DNA from: Acanthamoeba lenticulata
Taxonomy: Eukaryota > Discosea > Longamoebia > Acanthamoebidae
DNA: 64,000 nucleotides
Reading direction: 5' to 3'
Assembly (NCBI GenBank): GCA_002179805.1
Contig: NAVB01000109.1
Span: 1 to 64,000, forward strand
Positions 21,835-32,353 of the stretch are shown in pieces. Within the stretch, counting starts at the first letter, position 1; each line of letters begins with the position of its first letter. Position numbers and translations under genes: made by a program. The notes under the pieces were generated by a model. That model made no database searches and was not told the origin of the DNA. It saw nothing but the letters and a program-made list of their open reading frames with translations.

Positions 21835-24057
21835 ATGGAGTCGACAACGACGAAGCTTCACCCCTTTGTGGTGAGGGCGGTGCAAGCACATAAAGAAAAG
21901 AACGAGCTCAAGTTCAAGAAAGGTCAGTTGATCACGGTGGAGAAGATTAACGAGGAAGGAACGCATTATCACGGCTTTTATGGAAAGAAGGAAGGCTGGT
22001 TCCCGATCAACTACGCTGCCATCGCGTCAGATGGGCCAGAGCCCGCTGTAAGGAAGAGGGTGCGTCGTACTCTCTTTGTTTGGCGATAAAGGGCTTGATT
22101 CTCAATCTCCAATCCTTTCAGGAGGAGAGCGATGCTGACAAGAAGAAGAGGAAAGAGGAAAAGAAGAAACTGGAGATGGAGAGGAAGGAGGCCAGCCTCC
22201 GGGCCAAGCGAGAGGCCAAGGAGGCGCTCAAGGAGAAGCGCCGCAGGACTCCCGTCAAGAAGGGTCATAAGGGCCGACCAGCCCTGAGCCCTAATCAGTT
22301 CGATCGCTTTGATGTCCCCACGCACTCGTTCCGAGGCAAGATTCCTACCATCATCGAGGAGACCGTGTCCTACCTCGAGCAGGAAGGTCCGTTGTCTCCT
22401 CCCCTTGCACAGCCTTCCACGCTTCAAGCTGGATCATGTCTGGACTTCTCCAATCTTATGAGGCGCCCCTCTTCCTTGCGCGCAGAGCGGCTCAAGACGG
22501 AGGGTCTGTTCCGAATATCGGGGTCGGTCAGTGAAGTCAAGGCGCTCAAGGCTGCCTACCTTCGAGGCGAGCCGGTGGACCTGAGCAAGGTGACCGACCC
22601 TCATGCGGTGGCCGGAGCCTTGAAGCTCTTCTTTCGCGAGGCGCGAGATCCCCTTCTCACCTTCGAGCTCTACGACTGCTGGATGGCGGCGATGCGTACG
22701 TCCTATCTTCTACCTATCCCCGGTCAGCTGCATCAGCTCATATTATCGTTGCGTCATCCCTGTTTTGATGATGCATCCCCAGCCGACGGTTCCAGCGGCG
22801 ATTACATACAGTCCATCAGGAGAGTCATCGATCTACTTCCTTTCATCAACAAGCTCATCCTCTACCGTCTCATTGGTTTGTACCTCTGCTCCTCTTAACA
22901 GATGCACTTCATTTCATCTTCTACCTTGCCTCACTCCACCACCGACCCTTGCCCTGCCCAGGTCTGCTCCACAAGGTGACACAATATTCAGAGTACAACC
23001 TCATGACGGCCAACAATATCGCCATCGTCTTTGCGCCCAACCTCTTACGACCTCCCGGGGACAACGTTACCGCGGCGCTGATGGACTGCGCGGCGTCAAA
23101 CAACCTGGTGAGGTGCATGGTGGAGGAATACGACACCATTTTTGGCACTGTACGTTCGCCCTTTGCTCGTTATCATGGTCTCCTGCTCATTCCCGCATGG
23201 TGTCCAGGGACAAACGTCTGTGTCAGGGGAGCCAACGCGAGTGCCGGAGCCCTCAGACGAAGAACCTGAGGAGGGGGCACTTCGACCAGAAGATCTGTTG
23301 GATCCGTCCTTGCTTGCGCTGGTGCGAGAGACTCCTCTGCTCTCTCAGATTCCCTTGCGAGCGCTAACCCGAAATGAATGGCCGCCAGGCGAATGAGGAA
23401 GACGACTTCAACAAGAAGATCAAGATGGGATCGCTCATGCTGGCCAAGGGCTCCATGATGGGCGGACAGAACTCGTTCGAACTCTTGGCCGGCCAGCCCG
23501 ATGGAAATGATGCCGATTACAGCGACGACGACCAGATCGCAGACCTCGGCTCTTCTCCATCCACTTCTGCATCGTCCAGCAGGCTCGCCGCTGCAGCCGA
23601 CCGGCCAAAACTGCCCAAGGCGATCTCGTCGCCAGAGCCAGAGAAGGAGCCTTTGCGCACCATAGGAGGCGGGATGGTGCGAACGGGCAGCTTGGACTCT
23701 CCCCGCACCCTCTCATCGGCAACGACTTCGCCCAACTCGACTCCCTCCAAGGCTCGCGCCGACGAGACCGAGACCGAGGACACAGTGTCCGATGTGGAGG
23801 AGGAAGAGGAACAACCCCGGACCCTTGGAATGGATGTATGGATAACCCTGGCCCTTCTCTTCACTTTCGCTTGGATCATGAAGAAGAGTCATGTCGATAA
23901 TGATGGGTTCTCTGTGCAGGGGCTGATGGAAATGATACTCGACGGCAAGTCGGCCGAAGTGGCCGACTACCTGAAGACCCTCGACCCCGCTGTAGCAGCG
24001 CGCACCCAACAGGACCTCCTACGCGCCATCGACAAGCTCATGCAGACCATCTCATGA
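21835..24057 (+). CDS. SH3-RhoGAP domain protein
   Basis: ATG 21835 opens an SH3 domain (VVRAVQAHKEKNELKFKKGQ, then GFYGKKEGWFPINYA). A Lys/Glu coiled coil follows, then a RhoGAP domain that should switch off Rac/Rho-type GTPases. TEGLFRISGSVSEVKAL contains the catalytic arginine finger. DPHAVAGALKLFFREARDPL, LPFINKLILYRLIG and TANNIAIVFAPNLLRPP complete it. Introns follow AVRKR, YLEQE, MAAM, YRLIG and IFGT. A 71-nt intron after LLDPSLLAL restores the frame to ANEEDDFNKK. The Ser/Pro/acidic tail contains a 84-nt in-frame stretch (23836-23919) with splice signals; if retained it encodes a hydrophobic segment. Stop TGA is at 24055-24057. Confidence 0.88.
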
Positions 24058-24448
24058 CCTCGTCCAACAAAATCTTCCCACACATGATCGCCGTTAGCCA
24101 CACGAGGCTGACTTACACCTGCCGCCCCACTGAGGAACGAGGGACGGAAGAGGAGCGCTGTACAAAGGCAGAACGGAGAGAGAAAGAGAGAGAGCGAGAG
24201 AGAGAGAGAGCGAGGACGACTTCGAGAACGGACGGTGCAAGATGTGCGGCCCAGGAGGAGGAGCATCAAGATCTTGTTGTTCGTTTGTTGTCCACGCCCG
24301 TGAGGCGATCAGGCGTGTAAACAGTTTTTTGCCCCTCACTGCCTTCAGTGCAGACCTGCTCGCTTTGTTGTATTTACATCTGGTTGGTTTATGTACAACA
24401 TGTTTCTACATATGAACGCACGTGTGTAGAGGAAGAGGAAGAAATGGC
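24058..24448. other. Convergent 3' region with a GA-rich tract
   Basis: 391 bp lie between the RhoGAP and F-box-LRR stop codons. A GA/GAAA tract occupies about 24174-24213. No exon or RNA gene is evident; it presumably holds both 3' UTRs and poly(A) signals. Confidence 0.5.
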
Positions 24449-26500
24449 TCACGCGAGGTGATTGTCGAGGAGATACTTCTCGACAACGCCAGCGCAGGCG
24501 GAGAGGTCGAGGGTCTCGAGGGGATGGGGCAGAGTAGTAAAGATCTTGTCGGTCACCTTCTCGCAGTGAGCGAGGAAAAGGTGGGCCAGGCTCGGAGGCA
24601 GGCCGCTGAGGTCATCGCCCGTGATCTGCGGGCAGGACGACAGGTTGAGCCACGTGAGGCCCCGCGGCAGCACCCGAAGGCAGGCGTCGGTGACGTGCTT
24701 GGCGAAGGAGAGGTCGAGCTTGACGACCGACGACGGCAGGCGCGCCAGTCCGGCGTCTGTGATCCCGTCGCATCGCGACAGGTTGAGCTCGGCGAGCGCC
24801 GGCGGCAGGTTGGCCAGCCCGGTGTCTGACACACGATCGCACAGGGAGAGGTCGAGGCTGCGAAGCCCAGACGGCAGATGGCGCAGGCCCTCGTCGCTGA
24901 TCTCGAAGAAGCGGGAGAGCTTGAGCGTGGTGACCGTCGGCGGCAGCAACCGGAGCCCCTCGTCGGTGATCTTGTACGAGTAGGAGAGGAGCACGGTGTG
25001 GAGCTGCGGCGGGAGGTGCTTCATGCCCTCGTTGGAGAGCTTGGGGCAGAAGGAAAGGTTGATGGCCTTGAGGGAGCGCGGCAGCAGACGGACACCCTCG
25101 TCGCTCAGCGACGAGTAGGCAAAGTGGAAGTGCTCCAGGAGCGGCACAGCGACCGCCAGATGGGCGATGCCCTCGTCCGTGATGTTATAGCAGTGTGAGA
25201 GGAAGATGGTGCGCAGCTTGGGCGGCAGGAACTGCATGCCGTCGTTGGTGACCTTGTTGCACTTGGAGATGTTGAGCACCTGCAGGTCGGGACACGCCGT
25301 ACGGAGGGTGCGGATGCCCTCGTCAGTCAGCTTGTCCATGTAGGAGATGTCGAGCGACCGCAGCGACGACGGCAGTGACTTGAGCCCTTCATTCGTAACC
25401 CGGAACGACGGCGAGCAGAGGTCGAGCGACGTGAGTGACGTCAGGTAGCGCAGGTACTTGAGGCTCTGGTTGGTGATGTTGGGACAGTAGGATAGGTTGA
25501 GGGTTTGGAGCTGCGGGAAGGGAGTCGGGAGCGGCGGGACTGCGCGAGACAGGAGAGGCGACAACGGCGCGTCCAGATCGTCGTCCGAGTCGGAGCGGAG
25601 GGATGGCGAGGTCGGCGCATGCAGCGGGTGCGGCACGCACAGATACTTGAGACCACGCGTCGAGATGTTACAGTGCGAGAGCGAGAGCGTCCGAAGCGAG
25701 CTCGGAAGCAGCGGAAGGTACTTGTCCTCGAGGAAGGGCGTGTTGTCGAGGTACAAGTGGAAGAGCGACGACGAGGGCAAGTGAGCCAGCATGTTCCCAA
25801 TGTCCTGCGTTATGAGGAAAAGACCGTAGAGGATGAGGCTACAGTAATCATCAAGAAGTCTTTTGCGCTTGAAGAGAGCGTACCTTGATGCCTCGGTTGC
25901 CCCAGCCAGTGAGGTTCAGGGATCGTAGCGAGGGCAGGTTCTTACAAGCGAAGATGAACTTCTTCCTGAAGACCTCCTCCGGTGGTGAGAACTTGGGCAG
26001 ACTCAAGTTGACGTGTTGGAATTGGTGCAACGCGAGACTCCTGCATTGAGGCCAGAGCAAACGTAAGCGCGGGCTTGAATAGCAAGAATCCTCGTCGGGC
26101 AGAGGGGAACGTACCGCCACTGGTGACAGACGACGGAAGCGCTGAGCAGCTGCTTGCGGCTGAGGAAGGAGAAGACTTCGCACCACAGCTCGGGTGGCAG
26201 GTCCAGGTTGGTCTCCCTTCGCTTGCCACCGCTGCGGTTTCGGTCAATGGTGGATGCGCGGCGCTTTCGCTTCCGTGGTGATTGGGTGACATCATCATTG
26301 TCCACAGCCATCGGCGAGCTGGGGGCCCCAGGTTCGTGCAAGATCTTGTCTATGCGTTGGTCTCGGACTTCGCGAAGGTACTTCAGCTCCTTGCCCAAAC
26401 GCTTTCGTTCTTCCTTGTTCAATGAGAGTGTGTCGAGAAGCTTTTCCTCGCGTTTGTCAAATCGTTCGAGCAAGGCGTGCAGTTTGTCTTGGCCTTGCAT
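24449..26500 (-). CDS. F-box leucine-rich-repeat protein
   Basis: ATG 26500 (MQGQDKLHALLERFDKREEK) begins a coiled coil with a basic patch (RKRKRRAS, a possible nuclear signal). An F-box follows (LDLPPELWCEVFSFLSRKQL). About fifteen LRRs of the cysteine-containing type come next, with a period near 23 residues and repeated cores such as LRSLDLSLCDRVSDTGLANL and TDEGLRLLPP. This predicts an SCF ubiquitin-ligase adaptor whose LRR solenoid selects substrate. Introns follow HQWR (gtacgttcc) and NRGIK (gtacgctc). The LRR part is one long exon ending VVEKYLLDNHLA at 24449. The repeats also look like the FNIP/Acanthamoeba-expanded LRR type. Confidence 0.88.
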
Positions 26501-26984
26501 CTTCGCAGCGGGTAGGTGTTTGTGCAGAATGATGGCCCTCAAGTTTGTCTACGACGCCAAACGAAAGGGAGAAGAAAAGAGGAGGTTACGTTGTGTAAAG
26601 GGCTGCCGTTGAGTGCGGGAATCTCTCGCTCTTCCTCGATGTGTATGTAGAGAAGCGGTAAAGTGGACCGGCAGGATCTGTACTCGTGCTAGACCGAACC
26701 GGTAACCGGGGTCTACGTGTTGGTCGCAGGGAATTGGAGAGAAGAGACGCGAAGGTCGGTTCCATTGCGGTGGCAAGCGCTTCTCGCCCCTCAGCTGCGC
26801 CACTAGACCGCACAACAGCAGTAGATGAACAGGAGTTTTGGGCGACTTTTCTTCTTTTTCTGCTGTTTTTGTTTTGCAGCCAAATCACCGTTCTGTGGCT
26901 GAGCGGCAATTAAACTTGGCGCCAAAAATTTAGCCGTTGGAGAAATTGTTTTTCCCCTTCTTGAAGCCAACTTGCGCATTCGAG
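26501..26984. promoter_or_regulatory. Divergent promoter of F-box-LRR and FHA-PBZ genes
   Basis: This is a 484-bp gap between divergent starts. It contains the palindromic E2F-like element described separately, 60 bp before the FHA-PBZ start. No other gene is visible. Confidence 0.45.
26916..26925. promoter_or_regulatory. Palindromic E2F-like site TTGGCGCCAA
   Basis: This perfect 10-bp palindrome is extended on the minus strand to TTTTTGGCGCCAAG, matching E2F/DP sites (TTTTGGCGC). It sits 60 bp upstream of the FHA-PBZ start codon. Function is inferred from motif and position. Confidence 0.45.
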
Positions 26985-28071
26985 ATGAGGTTACGACACC
27001 AAGAAAATGGAGAGGTGGTGGAACTGGTGGAGGGCGAAGTCACATACATTGGACGGGGCACCTTGGGTGTCACAGACAAGCGAGTCAGCCGACGTCAACT
27101 CCAGCTCAGCCTTCGCGGTCCGGCGCTTGCCGTTACTGTGTACCTCCTTCCTCTTGCAAAGCTGCACAACAGTCTTGTACAAGAAGGTGGCTGAGACAGG
27201 CCTATTTTGGCCTCGCGCGGCAGAGAGGGAGTCAACCCGGTCTACGTGCGACGGGCAGCACGAGCAGGAGAAGGGGAGCTCTTGTCGCGGGGGGAAGAGG
27301 CCATACTGAGGGCAGGTGATGTGGTCACCCTCCTTGCTGACCAGCATCCACTCGTACTCGAGGTAGATGACCAGGTGGATGTTGGTGCCACGACGGTTCC
27401 GCAATTAGCAGCGAAAACAGCAGCACCCACCCCCACGACGACGACTAGTACGCAGGCACAGCCAAAGAAGCGCATGTTGCACGAAAGCGAAGAGGAGACT
27501 CCAGTGGCTGCCGTCACACCCGCCTCGGATGACACTGTGGCAACGCGTGGAGAGCCTGACCGTAAGAAGGCCCGTTCGCGTTCTCCAACGCCTTCTACAT
27601 CATCAACCTCTCCAGTGCCAAGAGCACCACGAAGTAGGAGTGGCGATCGACGGCGCGGTGGGGCTCCACCTCGGCGAAGAGCCGGTAGCAGACACGCTGC
27701 ACGTGTTGCCAAAGAGCGAATGGGGGACTATCTCGAGCTCGTGGAGGCGGCCGGATTGCATGAAGAGAACCAAGATGACACCAGAGATGACGAGGAAGAA
27801 GTTGACCCGGATTTGGACCCAGATCGCTTTGACGCTGCCGAGTGGAAGAAGCAGGCCAGTGATGACAGCGAAGACGAAGAGCACGTAAAGGCCGGCCGCT
27901 TTAGGATTCACTCTTCTTCATCAGAAGTAACCAGTTATCTTTGGCACAAATGTGCAGGTCAGCGAGGGTTCCGGTGATGATGAACGGGAACGGCCGCCCT
28001 GCCGGTACGGCGCGCAATGCTACCGACGCAATCCAGACCATCGCAAGCAGTTCTCCCACCCCAGCGAGTGA
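26985..28071 (+). CDS. FHA-PBZ protein resembling DNA-repair factor APLF
   Basis: The N-terminus is an FHA domain of the APLF/PNKP/aprataxin type (MRLRHQENGEVVELV, YIGRGTLGVTDKRVSRRQLQ, GVNPVYVRR and LLSRGEEAILRAGD). Such FHA domains bind CK2-phosphorylated XRCC1 or XRCC4. The middle is Ser/Pro- and Arg-rich. The last exon encodes a poly(ADP-ribose)-binding zinc finger, CRYGAQCYRRNPDHRKQFSH, with the exact C-x5-C-x6-H-x5-H spacing: Cys codons at 28000 and 28018, His at 28039 and 28057. That exon is reached only after splicing a short intron following SSSSE. Human APLF has two PBZ fingers; here one is at the extreme C-terminus. The pairing predicts recruitment to PAR-marked DNA breaks. The exact acceptor of intron 1 is uncertain. 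Confidence 0.8.
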
Positions 28072-28205
28072 CCGGGTTGGAAAATTTCCTCTTCCTTTTC
28101 CTGTACAATTAGCCCCAATAAACCGAGCTGCAGAAGAAAGGCAGGCCAAGCTCGAGGTCGATTGCTGCAATCGATTCATCGCGCCACAAGGCTGTGCGAT
28201 TTTCA

Positions 28206-31200
28206 ATGGAGAAAATGCTGGCTCTCAGCAATCTGACGGGAGGAAGCTCATCCATCGGCCCGAACCTGACCGAAGCTGAGAAAGAAGAGGTGGAAAGTTT
28301 CATCCTAGATCGTGTAGCATGGACGGCTATGCCACCCAAGGTAAGGAACTTGTTCGGCAACTCAATTGAAGTGTGGAAAGAGTATGTGGTGTTCTACTCC
28401 GTCGAGCACCAGCTGCGGTGGCGCGACCACCTCGTGCGCACTATTGTGCCCAGCGAGAAGTCATACTTCGACGAGCTCCTGGCGTGGAGTCGCAACCACC
28501 TCATGGTAAGGTTTCTCGTGCACTGTGGTGCATAACTCTGAGAGTCATGAGACTCACCAATGCACACGCCACCGGGCATGCCCGCTGTCGGCGCAGTTGT
28601 ACCCGTATCACCTGGCCGACGTGATGGTGAAAGGTTTGCGTGTAACGCCATTCAAATACTACCTCCAAATGATGCATGATGTCATGAAGCAAGGTCCCTC
28701 CTCCCCTTCGTGCGTCTTCTATGACGCCAACTCATCCGCGTTGTGCGTTGTTGTACTACACAGAACGGTCTTACGATAGGCTGCCAAACTTCACCGCTTC
28801 TGACTGTGCGTTACCCTGCACATGAACCATCTTTGCAAAATGTTTTTCGAGCTGAGACCATGCGTGGCATTCACTGTGCCCACAGGCGTTCGTCTGCTGG
28901 GTATCGGACGCAATCAATACATTGATACTATGAATACTGTGCGCGGAAAGGTACCCCGTGGTGATCTGGACCTCCCACACCTCCAACATTGATCTCATCT
29001 CGTACTCCATCGATCAGTCATGGCTCTGGAGGCGGAAGCGTGGCGCGCTGTATGAGCTACTGCCTACTCAACCCGTGCCCATTGACATTGCGCACTGGTG
29101 GAAGATCAACATCGGCTACGTCAGCGAGGAAGACATTCGTGTACGTGCCTTCCCGTACGTGTTAAGGACTGGTTTATTAACCCTAGCCGGACAATCAGAA
29201 CGCGACGAAGATGGAACACGCTGTAATCGACATGCTTATCGACGTGGGTGCACGCAAAGCCGGTGAGGTCGATAAGGCCACGGTTCACAGCCTTTACACC
29301 AAGGGCCTTATCTACATCGATGTGCCAGTCTATGATGAAGACTATATCATCAGTGCGTTGCCATCTCTTCCTCTCAGCATGAGCTGTGCACTCAATTAAA
29401 GCACTCTAATTTGCAGTCCCGCCACTGGAGGGTTTCGTCATGAACCGTGTGAGCGGGGACTACTTCGAAAACCTACTCTACAAGCTTTTCGTTTCAATTG
29501 ACGAGCGCACCAATGTAGAGCAGCTGGCTCACGTCCTTCAGATGGATGTTCAGATGATCAAGGCACCCAGTCTTTCTTCCTTTCTCGATCACTTCTTGGC
29601 CGCTACTGTTCCTGACATCTTGTGTATGACCTCGACATACAGCAAGCGTTGTCGCTCTACTTGCGTCTCGGCTTCGCCAAGAAGAAGAATTTCGAAGAGC
29701 TCACTCCACCAGTACTTGGCCACCATCCCCTCCGAGTAGCTTGTGATTTTTGCTTGACGGGATCTTGACCGCAACTCTTCTTCTCGTGGACGACGTAGAC
29801 CCCTGATGATGGAGGCAAGGCCAAGACGCGGTGGCACCCTTCATGGCTGGCGTCTGCAGCGGTGGCCTCCAACAGGCGGCCGTCCAAAGAAGTCACTCTC
29901 ACCTTCACACAGAAGGATGGAGAGGGCAGCGCATCATACTACCCTTCATTCTTCGACACTAGCCGTACTGCCTCAACCGAAGACATCAGTGCTGTCATTG
30001 CCACACCACTTGTCAAAGCTGACGTCCCCACGGTAGGCCATCTGCTTCTGTTGCTGGCTCTTTTCTGATCGTTCGCGAGCTAAGCATGTGTGGTGAAGGT
30101 CGAGCACTCAAAGCGGATCGGCTTTTTGTTTGATTCTACGATCACAGCCTATCTCATGATGGGCAATCTCGGTGCTGGGCTTAAGACACACGCCGGTGCG
30201 ACTCTTGTACTCTTGCGCTGTGTGCGATGACGCCTAGACTGACTGGAAATGGTGCCGCAGTAACCATGTTCGAGCGTGGTAAGCTTTCAGACGAGTTTCT
30301 CGACAGCCTGCTCGAAGAGCTGCAGCTGGTGAAACCCAAAGCCGAAGGCGAGGCGCAAGTACGTATACCAACTCCAGCCAGTAGCCGCTGGTGGTATGCT
30401 CTCTGGTCGCTGATCTCAGCCTTGCGTCCTATAGCGTTACGTGGATCATGCGATCTGCCTCAAAAACACGATTCTGGCCCTCCGCTACAACAAAAAAGTG
30501 CTCGATCTGCCCGATTGTGACGGCGGTATCGACCTCATACGCTGTGAGCGAATTAACTCCCTCGACGAGGCCACTCGACTCAGGGTGCTTCCCCCCCCCC
30601 TTCGCTGCATTCAGATTTGATTTGGTAATTCTAAACCTTGCTCGTCCTGGCATCACAGCTATTGGAGAAGAACTACGCCGTTCTCGTATCTATGGCACCC
30701 ATCTCAACTGAAACCGAGGAGATGACTCGAGTGGTGCCTCGCCACTTTGGCCCACCTCTACCAGAGGTACGCGCTTGGACTGTATCCGCCTTGTGTGCTG
30801 TGCTCTGAGACCGTCCTCATTCTTGCTTTTGCCGCGAGCAGTTTAATTCCATGTGGTGGAAACTCTTTGTCTATAATGAAATCGGAGCGGGCCCACCCAC
30901 TATCCTCTATCCTCGGGGAGTTCGCGTTACACAACTGCCGCCCTCGCTACTGGTATGATTTTCCAACCACCTCCGCTAGCGTAGTATGAACTACACTAAA
31001 GTTTTCTTCGACTCTTTTGAAACAGCCCTACGACCGCGTCACATTCACGGCTGGCCAGCACGAGCCCGCGGTGTTGCCCACGGTCAATCTGCTGCCAGTA
31101 CTCAACGAGGCCCTCACGTCATCGTCTGTGTGGATACAGGCCCTGGCCTACGGCACCAAGTCGACCGTGGTCCATGTGCCCTTCCCCGTTCGATCGCCGC

Positions 31201-31909
31201 CTGATGCCTACACAGGTATGTCGTCATCAACACTTCGTCAACTTTGTGTCCATGCAGTACCTGCTCACGGCCTTGTGGTGAACGTAACCAGTAACCGAGT
31301 ATGACCAGACGAATCTCGAGTATCACCCGTTTGTGCAGAAGGTATCGCTCCGCGCCAAACTGGGAAGGGCCCCTGGGCGTTGTTGGCTCACTCAATACTG
31401 GGTGTTGTTGACTTCAGCTGCAAGAGAAGCTCAACCTTCAGTACGGGTTCGGATACATCACGATGGTCAGCCCACACGCACTTCGCCTGCCCGACTTGCG
31501 ACCACCGGCCGACGCTTCCGAGGGCTTAGATGGCGAAGTGCCGAACATTATGGATGGCGACGAAGATGAAGATGATGAAGGTGACGATGGCGAAGCCACC
31601 GCAAAGAGCCCAGTGCCCGAGCGCAAGCGAACGCCCGAGTCAGACGAGTGGACGCCCGTGGAGGTGACGTTCGGAATGCCGCTCTTCGACCCGCTGCTCA
31701 ACAAAGCCGTGTGCGATCGCATCGAGTCCTTCCAGCTCTTCTCCGAAGAGAACCTTGCCCTCTACACGAAGCACAGCCAGTACCTGTCCAACGCGCTGCT
31801 TGACTTCATCGAGGCGCACCAGGCGCCACATTACAAGTACGAGGTGGAGCCGGGCCAAGTGCCGCCGCCCACGAAGACCCTCACCTTCCCAGGCAACTCG
31901 GTCTACTGA
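28206..31909 (+). CDS. FAM91A1: FAM91 family protein
   Basis: FAM91A1 works with TBC1D23 and golgins in capturing endosome-derived vesicles at the Golgi. About eighteen exons splice into a protein matching the family along its length: [131 protein letters not shown] and [18 protein letters not shown]. The intron at 29563-29642 has a GC donor (ATCAAG|gcaccc). ATG 28206 is the first in frame, 134 bp after the FHA-PBZ stop. An acidic linker lies at 31550-31610. The C-terminal [13 protein letters not shown] looks like the family end. Confidence 0.92.
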
Positions 31910-32353
31910 GCACTGTAGTGATGGCCCTTCTTGAAGAGACCATATTCACCAAACACGTGATGAGGTTCATCAACTTCTCCTTTGGTTTCGTCCCTCTCTG
32001 GCCTTATGGTCCCCAGGGCTTGCACAAGCCAGCAGACAAAAATTCTTTGGGCTTGCTCGTTGCGGATCATCTTGGCCAATGACCTCTCTCGCCTTGATCC
32101 AAGTACAGGGACCCGTGCACAAAGTTCAAGTGGCCTCACCTCATGAATACAACCTGATGTTCCTCTGCAGAGCTGTCCCATTCTTCTTCTTGTATCGCGA
32201 ACACGCTACCCACGTGCACGGCCACACCTCGAGGTCGTTTTCTTTTCTTTCTGGGCCAGACGGAAGCCACGCCTGATTATTTCATCTTCAACCTTGCCGC
32301 ACGTCGGCTCGGGCTGCCGTCCTTGGCCAAGGACGTGAGGTGCTGGGAGGAGA
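31910..32353. other. Unassigned intergenic block
   Basis: 444 bp lie between FAM91 and WDR41. A 53-codon open frame begins at ATG 31921. A plausible GT-AG intron (about 32104-32171, gtacaggg...ctctgcag) would join SLRIILANDLSRLDP to a further open frame that runs to beyond 32300. No family is recognised, and both pieces may be 3' or 5' UTR. Confidence 0.3.

Noticed and set aside
23270..23400. Apparent frameshift in the SH3-RhoGAP gene (frame closes at 23396 while the next frame is open)
   Set aside because: A 71-nt GT-AG intron after LLDPSLLAL joins both frames cleanly, so no mutation is needed.
24174..24213. GA-rich tract suspected as a GAGA-factor regulatory element
   Set aside because: It lies between two convergent 3' ends rather than in a promoter; treated as simple sequence.
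30590..30600. Poly-C run in FAM91 suspected as a frameshift hotspot
   Set aside because: It lies inside an intron (after TRLR, before LLEKNY), so it has no coding effect.
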